Assembly (NCBI GenBank): GCA_041906305.1
Contig: JAYRJL010000001.1
Span: 1,364,001-1,428,000, forward strand
Source of the DNA: SHVZ01 sp041906305
GTDB taxonomy: Bacteria; Pseudomonadota; Alphaproteobacteria; SHVZ01
DNA: 64,000 bases
Direction: 5' to 3'
Part shown: in pieces, positions 26,368-34,637 of the stretch
Layout: each line of letters begins with the position of its first letter
Position numbering within the stretch: the first letter of the stretch is position 1
The notes under the pieces: model-generated
The model's input: only the letters and a program-made list of their open reading frames with translations
Database searches by the model: none
What the model was told of the DNA's origin: nothing
Program-made: the position numbers and the translations under genes

Positions 26368-26880
26368 ATGATGAGCCGAGCCGAGCTCCTGTCCCATATC
26401 CCCGGGCTCCGCCGCTACGCCCGGGCGCTGCTCCGCGATCCGGATCGTGCCGACGATCTGGTCCAGGACTGCCTCGAACGCGCGCTCGGACGAGGACATC
26501 TGTGGCAGCCCCGACCCGGGGGACAGGGGCTGAGAGGGTGGCTTTTCACCATCATGCACAACCTTCACATCGACCAGGCTCGCCGGCGGACCTCAATGCC
26601 CCCTGAGGTTCCGCTGGAGGCGAGCGGCCCGCTCGCCGAGCCGGCCCGGCAATCTGACCGGATCGCGCTCGGCGAGCTGGCCGCGGCTCTCGACCGCCTT
26701 CCCGACGACCAGCGCCATGTGCTGCTGCTCGTTGGTCTCGAAGGCATGAGCTACAAGGATACGGCCGACGTTCTCGGCGTGCCGATCGGCACGGTGATGT
26801 CCCGGCTCGCCCGCGGCCGCGAGCGCCTGCGCCAGGCGATGGCGGGCGAGACCGCCCCTCCGCTCCGGAGAATCAAGTGA
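26368..26880 (+). CDS. ECF-type RNA polymerase sigma factor
   Basis: A roughly 170-residue sigma-70 family ECF factor. Region 2 spans LLSHIPGLRRYARALLRDPD to WLFTIMHNLHIDQARRR (residues 5-67, including DRADDLVQDCLERAL). Region 4 spans ALDRLPDDQRHVLLLVGLEG to GTVMSRLARGRERLR (about 105-160). It has no region 1.1 or 3. Starts ATG 26368 and ATG 26371 are adjacent; earlier starts add residues not seen in the family. Its stop overlaps the GTG of the membrane anti-sigma gene (GTGA, 26877-26880), the classic pairing. The signal and regulon are unknown. Confidence 0.9.
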   Translation: MMSRAELLSHIPGLRRYARALLRDPDRADDLVQDCLERALGRGHLWQPRPGGQGLRGWLFTIMHNLHIDQARRRTSMPPEVPLEASGPLAEPARQSDRIALGELAAALDRLPDDQRHVLLLVGLEGMSYKDTADVLGVPIGTVMSRLARGRERLRQAMAGETAPPLRRIK

Positions 26881-27683
26881 CGACGCCTCCGCGCCCAACC
26901 GAAGCGGAGCTGAACGCCTATCTCGACGGCGAGCTGGGACCCGAGGCCGCCGCCGCGGTCGAGCGCCACCTCGCGCTCGAGCCGGAGGATGCGCGGCGTG
27001 TCGCCGACTACCGGGAGATCGGCGAGGCGCTTCACGCGCTCTATGATCCGGTCATGGCCGAGCCGGTGCCGGCGCGCCTCAACCAGGCGACCGAGCGGCA
27101 GGCATCCGCCACGCTCGCCTGGACGATGCGGATCGCGGCCGCGCTCTTTCTCCTCTTCATCGGCGGCGCAAGCGGCTGGATGCTGAACCGAGCCGTCTCG
27201 GGCGCCGAGGCGACGCAGCTCGCCTTCACGCGCGACGCGATCGATGCGCACCGCCTCTACACGGTCGAGGTCCGCCATCCGGTCGAGGTCGTGGCCGAGG
27301 ACGAGGCGCATATGTCGACGTGGCTGTCGCGCCGCCTCGGCAAGGACCTCAAGCCGCCGGCGCTCGGCAATGCCGGGTTCAAGCTCGTCGGCGGACGGCT
27401 GCTTCCCGCCGACGGCAAGCCTGCGGCGCAGTTCATGTACGAGAATGCCGGAGGACAGCGCCTCACGCTGTTCTTCGCGGTCGCGGCCGGTGGCGGCGAC
27501 GCGTCATATCGCTATGTCCAGGACGGCAGCACGCTGTCGCTGTTCTGGTACATCGACGGCTTCGCCTGCGCGCTCACCGGCGAGTTCGAGCAGAAGGACT
27601 TGATGACCTTCGCGCGCGAGATCTATCGCGGCCGCCCCAGTACCGGCGGCACGACGGCCCCCGGCAATCCTTACGGCTGGTAG
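26877..27683 (+). CDS. Membrane anti-sigma factor
   Basis: A 268-residue anti-sigma protein. The N-terminal cytoplasmic helical region (EAELNAYLDGELGPEAAAAVERHLA, here split: about 8-33) is the anti-sigma fold, but the HxxxCxxC zinc motif of ZAS proteins is absent. One membrane helix follows (about 87-104, MRIAAALFLLFIGGASGW), then a periplasmic domain of about 160 residues (GNAGFKLVGGRLLPADGKPA, FMYENAGGQRLTLFF). It is translationally coupled to the sigma gene by GTGA. It presumably sequesters the sigma factor until a periplasmic signal acts. The lack of cysteines argues against a redox/zinc trigger. Confidence 0.85.
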   Translation: MTTPPRPTEAELNAYLDGELGPEAAAAVERHLALEPEDARRVADYREIGEALHALYDPVMAEPVPARLNQATERQASATLAWTMRIAAALFLLFIGGASGWMLNRAVSGAEATQLAFTRDAIDAHRLYTVEVRHPVEVVAEDEAHMSTWLSRRLGKDLKPPALGNAGFKLVGGRLLPADGKPAAQFMYENAGGQRLTLFFAVAAGGGDASYRYVQDGSTLSLFWYIDGFACALTGEFEQKDLMTFAREIYRGRPSTGGTTAPGNPYGW

Positions 27684-27782
27684 CACGGCAAGTTTCGTTC
27701 CGCGCCGCGACCGCGCCTCTTCCCCTTCGGGCCCGCGCTTGCCATTCTGAAGGCCCGCCGTCGCCCTTCCGGGAGATAACCC

Positions 27783-29162
27783 TTGCTCAGCTGCTTCGCT
27801 CCGCGCGCCGGAGTCGACACCGTTCCGATCGTGCCCGTGACGCGCGACGGGTTCCCCAAATGGTCGAAGGGCCTTTCATCTGCCAGCCGCACCTGGCTCG
27901 AGCAGAGCGACTTCACGGGCGAACCCGGAACCCAGGCCCTTATCCCCGACGAGAAGGGCAGGCTCTCCCGCGTCGCCGTCGGCGTCGAGCAGGCGGGCCA
28001 CGTCTTCGCGCTCGGCGGCCTGCCGATGGCCCTGCCGGCCCGCACCTATCGGCTCGATGCCGACCTCGACGACGGTGCCGCGACGCGGGTCGCGCTCGGC
28101 TGGGCGATGGGGGCCTATGTCTTCACGCGCTACAAGAAGGCCAAGCGAGACGCCGCCAAGCTGGTGTGGCCGGACGGCGCCGATCGCGACCAGGTCGAGG
28201 CCCAGGCCCGCGCCATCTACATGGCGCGCGACCTGATCAACACGCCGGCCGAGGACATGGGCCCGAGCCATCTCGCCGAGGCCGCGAGGGCGATGGCGAA
28301 GCGTCACAAGGCGCGGACCGAGATCATCGTCGGCGACGCTCTGCTCAAGCGGAACTACCCTTCGATCCACACAGTCGGCCGTGCGGCGGCGAACCAGCCG
28401 CGGCTGATCGACATCGTCTGGGGCTCGGCCCGCAATCCGAAGGTGACGCTGGTCGGCAAGGGCGTGTGCTTCGACTCGGGCGGCCTCGACATCAAGCCGT
28501 CGGGCTCGATGCTGATGATGAAGAAGGACATGGGCGGCTCGGCCGCGGTCCTGGCGCTCGCCGACATGGTCATGTCGGCCAACCTCAAGGTCCGGCTGCG
28601 CGTCATGGTGCCGGCGGTCGAGAACGCGATCGCCGGCAACGCCTTCCGGCCTCTCGACGTGATCACCACCCGCAAGGGCCTCACGGTCGAGATCGGCAAC
28701 ACCGACGCCGAAGGCCGCATCATCCTCTGCGATGCGCTGGCCGAGGCGGACTCGGAGAATCCCGAGCTGATCGTCGACTTCGCCACCCTTACCGGTGCGG
28801 CGCGCGTGGCGCTCGGCCCGCAGCTTCCGGCGATGTTCACCAACGACGACAGGTTCGCGGCCGAGTGGGAGAAGGCGGCGACCCGCGCGTCGGATCCGAT
28901 CTTCCGCATGCCGCTCTGGCAGCCCTATCGGAAGATGCTGGAGTCCAAGGTCGCGGACATCTCCTCAACCGGCAACTCGCCCTTCGCCGGGTCGGTCACC
29001 GCTGCCCTCTTCCTCGAAAGCTTCGTCTCGAAGAAGACCACCTGGGCGCATGTCGACACCTTCGCCTGGAATGCCACGTCGCAGCCCGGCCGTCCCGAGG
29101 GCGGCGAGGCGCTTGGCGTGCGCGGGCTCTTCCAGGTGCTGGCCGACCGTTACGGACGCTAG
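27783..29162 (+). CDS. Leucyl aminopeptidase family protein (M17)
   Basis: A 459-residue M17 metallopeptidase that removes N-terminal residues in the cytoplasm. The C-terminal catalytic domain is well conserved: GKGVCFDSGGLDIKPSGSM with the metal-binding residues, KKDMGGSAAVL, and the signature NTDAEGRIILCDAL (about 306-319). The N-terminal domain is shorter and more divergent than in PepA, as in the PepB-like subgroup. No ATG is available: TTG 27783 lies about 7 bp after GGGAG, a good ribosome binding site, so I take TTG as the start. It stands between the anti-sigma gene and an SDR gene 16 bp downstream. Confidence 0.92.
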   Translation: MLSCFAPRAGVDTVPIVPVTRDGFPKWSKGLSSASRTWLEQSDFTGEPGTQALIPDEKGRLSRVAVGVEQAGHVFALGGLPMALPARTYRLDADLDDGAATRVALGWAMGAYVFTRYKKAKRDAAKLVWPDGADRDQVEAQARAIYMARDLINTPAEDMGPSHLAEAARAMAKRHKARTEIIVGDALLKRNYPSIHTVGRAAANQPRLIDIVWGSARNPKVTLVGKGVCFDSGGLDIKPSGSMLMMKKDMGGSAAVLALADMVMSANLKVRLRVMVPAVENAIAGNAFRPLDVITTRKGLTVEIGNTDAEGRIILCDALAEADSENPELIVDFATLTGAARVALGPQLPAMFTNDDRFAAEWEKAATRASDPIFRMPLWQPYRKMLESKVADISSTGNSPFAGSVTAALFLESFVSKKTTWAHVDTFAWNATSQPGRPEGGEALGVRGLFQVLADRYGR

Positions 29163-29178
29163 AGAGGATTTGCGAGAG

Positions 29179-29934
29179 ATGAATTCGCTCAAGGGAAAGA
29201 TAGCGTGGGTCAACGGGGCCGGCACGGGCATCGGGCTGGCCGGCGCCGAGGCGCTCGCAGACGGCGGCGCGACCGTCATCATGTCGGGCCGGCGGGCCGA
29301 CGTGATCGAGGCGGCGGCCAAAAGGATCAAAGGCGCTGTCGCGCTTCCACTCGACATCACCCGGGAGGCCGACGTCGCGTCGGCACATGCGGAGATCGAG
29401 AAGAAGCACGGCATCGTCGACATCCTGGTCAACTCGGCCGGCGGCAACCTCCCGAACCGCAGGTTCGACGAGCTGACGCCCGAGTCCTGGCGGATGATGA
29501 TCGACATGAACCTGAACGGCGCCTTCTTCTCGGCGCGCATCGTGCTGCCCGGCATGCGCAAGAAGAAGAACGGCCTCATCATCAACATCGCCTCGATCGC
29601 GGGTAAGCGCGTCTCACAGGTGAGCGGCATGTCCTACACGGCCGCCAAGCACGCGATGGTCGCCTTCTCCGAGGCGATCAACCAGGAAGAGTGCGGCAAC
29701 AACATCCGCGCCTGCGCGATCTCGCCGGGCGAGGTGGCGACGCCGATCCTCGACAAGCGCCCGATCCCTCCGAGCCAGGAGGAGCGCGCGAGGATGCTGC
29801 AGCCGGAGGATCTCGGCCGCATCATCCGCTTCGTCGCCGAGACGCCGGCTCATGTGGCGATTCACGAGCTGGTGGTGGTGCCGACCTGGAACCGTTCGGT
29901 GATGGGCGGCTCGGACCTGAAGGCCAAGCTCTAG
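29179..29934 (+). CDS. Short-chain dehydrogenase/reductase
   Basis: A 251-residue classical SDR. The cofactor motif is GAGTGIG (residues 13-19), followed by NSAGG, the catalytic Ser in IASIAGK (about 138) and YTAAK (about 154-158). A 251-residue length and lack of a signal peptide indicate a soluble cytoplasmic NAD(P)-dependent oxidoreductase. ATG 29179 lies 16 bp after the aminopeptidase stop, with GAGAGGA-type purines upstream, so the two are probably co-transcribed. The MarR-type regulator begins 23 bp downstream. Substrate cannot be inferred. Confidence 0.92.
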   Translation: MNSLKGKIAWVNGAGTGIGLAGAEALADGGATVIMSGRRADVIEAAAKRIKGAVALPLDITREADVASAHAEIEKKHGIVDILVNSAGGNLPNRRFDELTPESWRMMIDMNLNGAFFSARIVLPGMRKKKNGLIINIASIAGKRVSQVSGMSYTAAKHAMVAFSEAINQEECGNNIRACAISPGEVATPILDKRPIPPSQEERARMLQPEDLGRIIRFVAETPAHVAIHELVVVPTWNRSVMGGSDLKAKL

Positions 29935-29957
29935 ACCTTTCGGGCGGGTCGCCGGCG

Positions 29958-30323
29958 ATGACGCTCACCGCACCGCAGGCTCTCAACCTTTGGCGCGCGG
30001 CGCTGGTCGAATCCCTGAGGCGCGGCGGTCCGGATCTGACGTCTCGCCAGATCGCCGTGCTGCTGACCGTCTATCTCACCTCTCCGCCACATACGGTCAG
30101 AGGGTTGGCTACGGGTCTCAAGGTCTCGAAGGCGGCGATCAGCCGCTCGCTCGACCGGCTCGGCCAGCTGGAGCTCGTCCGACGCAAGGTCGACGAGACG
30201 GATCGGCGCAGCGTTCTGGTGCAGCGCACGGTGAGAGGTTCGGTATTCCTCTCCGACTTCGCCGACCTGGTGATCGCCGCCGAGCGCGACGCTAGCGGGG
30301 GGCAAGCCCCGTCAGACGGATGA
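29958..30323 (+). CDS. MarR family transcriptional regulator
   Basis: A 121-residue winged-helix protein, short for MarR (usually 140-160). The recognition region TVRGLATGLKVSKAAISRSL (about 47-66) and following RLGQLELVRRKVDETDRRSV (wing, DxR motif) are typical. The dimerisation helices at both ends are abbreviated. It begins 23 bp after the SDR gene and its 3' end overlaps the convergent membrane-protein gene by 32 bp, so the stop may be a little misplaced in function but not in frame. It may control the aminopeptidase-SDR unit (inference). Confidence 0.75.
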   Translation: MTLTAPQALNLWRAALVESLRRGGPDLTSRQIAVLLTVYLTSPPHTVRGLATGLKVSKAAISRSLDRLGQLELVRRKVDETDRRSVLVQRTVRGSVFLSDFADLVIAAERDASGGQAPSDG

Positions 30324-30678
30324 GGATGTCGGCGGCCCAGAGGATCGCGGATGCCGCGACCGAGATTTTCGCGAACCTGATGTAGGTGCTTCGGAGCACT
30401 TCGCCGAACATCGCCTGGGCGCGCGCCTCCGGCAGGTCGTGGCGCTTGCCGAGCAGCACCCAGACTTCGGTCCTGCGGTAGTTCTGTGTCGGCGCCCAGG
30501 AAGCTTTCAGCATCAGGATGGCCGCGGTCATCAGGAACAGCACGGCACCCGAACGCATGGCGAGGTCGGGCCATGCGATGAGGCCCAGCATGAACGTGGC
30601 GATGGCGAGAAGTCCGAACAGGCAAGCGCGCCCGACGGACAATTGCGCAAGCTCGCGGATGCGATCGTAGCCGTTCAT
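30292..30678 (-). CDS. Small membrane protein, 128 aa
   Basis: An unrecognised 128-residue membrane protein. Three hydrophobic stretches: about 17-35 (ACLFGLLAIATFMLGLIAW), 43-58 (GAVLFLMTAAILMLKA) and 105-122 (ISVAASAILWAADILIRL). Between the second and third lies a polar segment with WVLLGKRHDLPEARAQAMFG. It is the third of three small membrane-protein genes downstream of the symporter terminator on the same strand, 63 bp after its neighbour. Convergent overlap with the MarR gene. No function assigned. Confidence 0.68.
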   Translation of the reverse strand: MNGYDRIRELAQLSVGRACLFGLLAIATFMLGLIAWPDLAMRSGAVLFLMTAAILMLKASWAPTQNYRRTEVWVLLGKRHDLPEARAQAMFGEVLRSTYIRFAKISVAASAILWAADILIRLTGLAPR

Positions 30679-30741
30679 GGCTCCTCCGGACGGTGCACAA
30701 ACGTGCAGGACGGAGTTTCGATCCGCAAGCCGGCGGCGATT

Positions 30742-31065
30742 TCAGCCGATCACAAGCGCGAGCACGCGCTTCAGCCCTGAAATCGACAGCGCGATGACGA
30801 CGGCGAGCCAGATCCAAAGCGGTGCCTGACCGGATGCCCATGACGGGAAAGCGCGCTCGGCCAGGGCCGCCGGCACTCCGCCGAGCAGCAACGTGGTCGT
30901 CGCCCAGAGCAGGCTTCCCAGCATGAAGAGTGTGGCGGCATCCGCGGGCAGCCAGTCCGGGTACCAGATCGGCGCGAGCGCCACGATGCCGAGAAGGTCC
31001 GGCGAGAAGATGCCGTTCACCGTGGCGACTGCGGCAATCAATGCGAAGACGGCGCGGTCCTCCAT
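30742..31065 (-). CDS. Small membrane protein, 107 aa
   Basis: An unrecognised 107-residue protein with three hydrophobic segments: about 7-30 (FALIAAVATVNGIFSPDLLG, continuing), 43-62 (AATLFMLGSLLWATTTLLLG) and 84-104 (LWIWLAVVIALSISGLKRVL). A proline/tryptophan-rich loop (APIWYPDWLPAD) joins the first two. It starts 1 bp after the stop of the 103-residue protein, so the two are certainly co-translated or at least co-transcribed. It may be a subunit of a small membrane complex associated with the symporter region. Confidence 0.68.
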   Translation of the reverse strand: MEDRAVFALIAAVATVNGIFSPDLLGIVALAPIWYPDWLPADAATLFMLGSLLWATTTLLLGGVPAALAERAFPSWASGQAPLWIWLAVVIALSISGLKRVLALVIG

Positions 31066-31066
31066 G

Positions 31067-31378
31067 TCAGCCTCCCGGTCCGACCGGCGGCGTCAGTCCG
31101 GCCTGATGGAAGGCGGCGAAGGCGAGGAGCCGGATGTAGAAGATCCAGAGCGCCGCGATCGGCGGGAGAAGCACCGGGTGGATGAAGCGCGGCGTCACGA
31201 ACGAAACGCCCAGCACGGCCCATTCGGTGAAGAACCGGAAGGATCGCCAGATGTAGTTGTTCGGCTGCCGGGCGATGAAGAAGCTGAGCAGGAACCGGCC
31301 GACGCAGAGCCACATGACCAGCGCGAGACCGTAGTTCACGCTCCAGAAGGGAATGAGCTCGGGCGTGGTCGAAGACAT
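31067..31378 (-). CDS. Small membrane protein, 103 aa (weakly YggT-like)
   Basis: A 103-residue protein with two hydrophobic halves around a motif FIARQPNNYIWRSFRFFTEW, which loosely resembles the YggT pattern of a helix followed by N-x-I-x-R and T-E. The second half has TPRFIHPVLLPPIAALWIFY. I do not claim family membership. It begins the three-gene membrane cluster 48 bp downstream of the symporter's terminator, so it either has its own promoter or relies on read-through. Confidence 0.66.
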   Translation of the reverse strand: MSSTTPELIPFWSVNYGLALVMWLCVGRFLLSFFIARQPNNYIWRSFRFFTEWAVLGVSFVTPRFIHPVLLPPIAALWIFYIRLLAFAAFHQAGLTPPVGPGG

Positions 31379-31425
31379 TGTCGCATCAGACCGCTAAGCG
31401 GGCCTCGAGGAAAGCGGAAATAGAA

Positions 31426-31453
31426 AGGGGCGGGATCCTGCGATCCCGCCCCT
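31426..31453 (-). terminator. Rho-independent terminator of symporter operon
   Basis: A perfect 12-bp stem (AGGGGCGGGATC / GATCCCGCCCCT) with a 4-base loop, 20 bp past the symporter stop. On the minus strand it is followed by TTTCTATTTCC, a T-rich tract. Confidence 0.8.
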
Positions 31454-31473
31454 GAGTCAGACGGCGGTGAAGG

Positions 31474-33366
31474 TCAGTCGGCGCCGGCAGGCGCCGCCTT
31501 CACTTCTCCGGCCGGTATGCGGATCGACTCGATGAACTCCTGCATCTCCTTGCTCGGCTTCTCGGTCACCAAGCTAACGAGCCAGGTGACGATGAAGGCC
31601 GCGGGGATGCCGAAGATGCCGACCGAGATGTTGTTGATACCGAGGATGTAGGCGACCTGGCGGCCGCGCACGTTGACGATGTCGACGATGCCGGCGCCGA
31701 GAGCGTCGCGCACCGCCGGTCCGTAGAACTCCGTCATGATCAGCGCCAGCATGCAGATGCCGTAGCCGGCAACCATGCCCCAGACGCCGCCGGCGTTGGA
31801 AGTTCCCTTCCACCAGATCCCGAGAACCAGGCCGGCGAAGAGGCCGGCCGCGGCTATCGAGAACGCCCACGAGACCAGGAACAGGATGTCGGCGCCGAGC
31901 GATCCTGCGACATAGGCTGCGATCAGTGCCACGACCAGCAGCAGGACGCGCGAGATGATGAGCCGGCGCTTGGTGTCGGCGTTCGGGTCGATCATCTTGT
32001 AGTAGACGTCATGGCTGAGCGCGTTGGCGATCGCGAGCAGCAGGCCGTCGGCGGTCGAGAGCGCCGCCGCGAGACCACCGGCCGCAACCAGGCCGGCAAT
32101 GACATAGGGCAGGCCCGCGATTTCCGGCGTTGCGAGAACGATCGCGTCCGTATGGATGCGAAGCTCCGAGAACTGCAGGATGCCGTCGCCGTTGCCGGTG
32201 ACGCCGCGGCACATCGAGTAGGTCTGTGCCGCATTGGCGGCGTCGCAAGCGCCGACCAGGCCGATCTTGCCCCAGAGGGCGACCCAGTTCGGCAGGTTGG
32301 CGATCGGCTGGTTCACCAGGCTCTGGTAGACCTCGAGCTTGGCGAACGCGGCGTAAGCGGGAGCGGTGAAGTACAGCAGGAAGATGAAGAACAGGCTCCA
32401 GCCCACCGACCAACGGGCCTGACGGACCGACGGGGTGGTGAAGTAGCGCATCAGGATGTGCGGCAGTGCCGCGGTGCCGAGCATCAGGCAGAAGTTCAGC
32501 GCCATGAAGTTCCACATCTTGTTGGCACTGAATTTGCCCGTCGCATCGACGTAGGGTGCGACGTGGCTGGCAGCGATGCCGAAGCTCTTCTCGAGCTCCT
32601 GGATCTTGGCGAGAGCCTGCCCGTACATGATCTGCGGAACCGGCACGCCCGTCACCTTCGCCGACAGGATCACGACAGGGATCAGGTAGGCGATGATCAG
32701 GATGATGTACTGAGCGACCTGGGTCCAGGTTACCGCCTTCATTCCGCCCAGCATCGAGCAGAGCAGGATGCCGATGAGGCCGACGAAGCAGGCCAGCTGG
32801 AAGTTCATGTCGAGGAAGCGCGCGGTGATGATGCCGACGCCGACGATCTGCGCCACCACGTAGGTGAACGACGCGGTGATCAGGACGATGACGGCGATCA
32901 AGCGCGCGAGGTTGCCGCCGTAGCGGGCGCTGAAGAAGTCCGGAACCGTGTACTGGCCGAACTTCCGGAGGTAAGGCGCCTGCAGTACCGCGACAAGGCA
33001 GTAGCCGCCGGTCCAGCCCAGCACGAAGGCGAGGCCGTCATAACCCAGGAAGTAGAGCGATCCTGCCATGCCGATGAACGAGGCCGCGCTCATCCAGTCG
33101 GCGCCGGTCGCCATGCCGTTGTAGAAGGCCGGCACCACGCGGCCGGCGACGTAGTATTCGGAAAGTTCCGCGGTGCGCGACAGGATGCCGATGAAGGCAT
33201 ACACGCCGAGCGTCAGGAACACGAACAGGTAACCGATGATCTTGTTCGGAACCCCGACCGCCTCGAGGATGCCGAGGAAGATCGTGAAGCCGATGAAGCC
33301 GCCGGTGTAGATGCCATAGATGCGGCCGAGGTTCTGAAGGAACCCGCCTTCCATCTTCATGACCAT
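31474..33366 (-). CDS. Sodium:solute symporter, VC_2705 / ActP-like
   Basis: A 630-residue polytopic transporter of the solute:sodium symporter family. It has about 14 helices and family motifs such as YYVAGRVVPAFYNGMATGAD and FIGMAGSLYFLGYDGLAFVL near the N-terminus, and GLAAALSTADGLLLAIANAL in the second half. Together with the DUF4212 small protein encoded 12 bp upstream it matches the VC_2705 subfamily, which is associated with acetate or other short carboxylate uptake. A soluble loop (about 345-400, GACDAANAAQTYSMCRGVTG) carries two cysteines. Minus-strand GGAGG sits 7 bp before the ATG. A strong terminator follows. The substrate is inferred, not shown. Confidence 0.92.
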   Translation of the reverse strand: MVMKMEGGFLQNLGRIYGIYTGGFIGFTIFLGILEAVGVPNKIIGYLFVFLTLGVYAFIGILSRTAELSEYYVAGRVVPAFYNGMATGADWMSAASFIGMAGSLYFLGYDGLAFVLGWTGGYCLVAVLQAPYLRKFGQYTVPDFFSARYGGNLARLIAVIVLITASFTYVVAQIVGVGIITARFLDMNFQLACFVGLIGILLCSMLGGMKAVTWTQVAQYIILIIAYLIPVVILSAKVTGVPVPQIMYGQALAKIQELEKSFGIAASHVAPYVDATGKFSANKMWNFMALNFCLMLGTAALPHILMRYFTTPSVRQARWSVGWSLFFIFLLYFTAPAYAAFAKLEVYQSLVNQPIANLPNWVALWGKIGLVGACDAANAAQTYSMCRGVTGNGDGILQFSELRIHTDAIVLATPEIAGLPYVIAGLVAAGGLAAALSTADGLLLAIANALSHDVYYKMIDPNADTKRRLIISRVLLLVVALIAAYVAGSLGADILFLVSWAFSIAAAGLFAGLVLGIWWKGTSNAGGVWGMVAGYGICMLALIMTEFYGPAVRDALGAGIVDIVNVRGRQVAYILGINNISVGIFGIPAAFIVTWLVSLVTEKPSKEMQEFIESIRIPAGEVKAAPAGAD

Positions 33367-33378
33367 GGCAGATCCTCC

Positions 33379-33648
33379 TTACTCGTCGGAGACGCCGAAT
33401 TCGGCGTCGATCTCGTCTTGTTTCTTGGCGTTCCAGAAGCAGATCCAGACGAACACGATCAGCGATCCCTGAGCGGCCATGTAGAAGCCGAGGGGAAAGC
33501 CCAGGATTGTGATGCTGTTGAGTTGCGGCGCGAAGAAGTGGATGCCGTAGCCGAAGACGGCCCAGATGAGCATGAGCATCCACATCGTTTTGGATGTCTT
33601 TTCCCAGTAGGCCCGAGCCTGTTCCGGGCTAAGCGGAGAGTCTTTCAT
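33379..33648 (-). CDS. DUF4212 domain protein, symporter small subunit
   Basis: An 89-residue DUF4212 protein with two membrane helices (about 21-40, MWMLMLIWAVFGYGIHFFAP; 49-70, LGFPLGFYMAAQGSLIVFVW). The N-terminal AYWEKTSKTMW is the family signature. Such proteins are encoded immediately before VC_2705-type sodium:solute symporters and are regarded as their small subunit. It is first in the operon; the 290-bp upstream region is AT-rich and contains a dyad (33818-33833) and is shared with the divergent hypothetical gene. Confidence 0.92.
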   Translation of the reverse strand: MKDSPLSPEQARAYWEKTSKTMWMLMLIWAVFGYGIHFFAPQLNSITILGFPLGFYMAAQGSLIVFVWICFWNAKKQDEIDAEFGVSDE

Positions 33649-33810
33649 GGCGCATTTCCCCCTGGTCGTTGGGTTGTGCCTGAGCGACCCGAAGAGCGGG
33701 TGCCCGGCCGTTCGATGCGTGGATCGCTGGGTTGGAAGCAGCGTCCCCCCGACAATTCTTGTAGTTATTCCAATATATCCGTAGCATAGCTAAAGCGTAG
33801 CCGTCATAGG

Positions 33811-33840
33811 GTTGGTGTTCGACTTAGGTCGAATTGACCC
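33811..33840. promoter_or_regulatory. Dyad in the symporter/hypothetical divergent promoter region
   Basis: TTCGAC-TTAG-GTCGAA (33818-33833) is a perfect 6-bp inverted repeat, extended imperfectly by GGGT (33811 side region, from 33810) and ACCC outside. It sits in the 289-bp divergent region that otherwise holds only AT-rich DNA. A candidate operator for the response regulator encoded nearby or another factor. Confidence 0.4.
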
Positions 33841-33937
33841 GACTAGGATCGAAAGCCGGCTTTTTGATGCTGATTCTCAAGAGGGTGCGCGGCTTGGAGC
33901 CTTGCGGGCGTTCCGCGGCTGAGGTCATTCTGGCCTC

Positions 33938-34558
33938 ATGACGGGATTGATCGGCCGCCTGGTCCGCTATTTCGTGCCGCCGCCGGTGGCCCGGGTCGAA
34001 GATTTGAAGGATCTCGTGGCCCGGGAATGCGCTCACATCTCCCAGAAGGTGCCAATCGACTATGTCGAGGCCCGGGCACACGCCTTCGCGCCTCAGCTCT
34101 TCACCGAAAAGCCGTTCCTCGACGCGCTGCATACCTGCACCAGGGAGTCCTACGCGGCGATCCTGGGTGACCTGCTGATCCTCGTGGAAGGGGCGCTCCG
34201 GCCCCATGCCGGTCCATCGGCACTTCAGGCCGCCGATCGCATAGCCGGGCTATACGGCGAGATCATCGCCGGCCTCGATCCGCCTTCAGGGAGGATCAAG
34301 GGGTGGGCGGAGCCGGAGGCAGCGTTCCAGGGCCGTTTTGCGCATGCGCGATCACATCCGCCGGCGCCAGCGGCGGATGTTGTCGTCCATGCCGGGGAAT
34401 GCATGTTCAAGACGCTCCCCCTGCACCAGCGCTTCACGCGGCTCGACCAGGACGCGATTATCGCGACGGTCCAACTGAGGACCGCGATCTTCATGGAAAC
34501 TCTTCGCAAGCGGATTGACGCGCCGACGCTGGTCGCCGACCTCGCCCGCGCTCCGTAG
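33938..34558 (+). CDS. Hypothetical protein, 206 aa
   Basis: A 206-residue soluble protein that I do not recognise. It is predicted mostly helical with two more conserved-looking stretches: VARECAHISQKVPIDYVEAR (about 29-48) and FTRLDQDAIIATVQLRTAIF (about 167-186). Four cysteines are scattered, with no metal-motif spacing. No signal peptide or membrane segment. It reads away from the symporter operon and precedes the histidine kinase gene by 79 bp in the same direction, so it may belong to the two-component signalling unit (inference). Confidence 0.7.
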   Translation: MTGLIGRLVRYFVPPPVARVEDLKDLVARECAHISQKVPIDYVEARAHAFAPQLFTEKPFLDALHTCTRESYAAILGDLLILVEGALRPHAGPSALQAADRIAGLYGEIIAGLDPPSGRIKGWAEPEAAFQGRFAHARSHPPAPAADVVVHAGECMFKTLPLHQRFTRLDQDAIIATVQLRTAIFMETLRKRIDAPTLVADLARAP

Positions 34559-34637
34559 CCGCACGATGGCCGAAAGGTGCGTGCCAGACCGGGGTGCTCG
34601 GGTGTAGACCGTATCGACCGGGGGACCTGTCGGAGGA

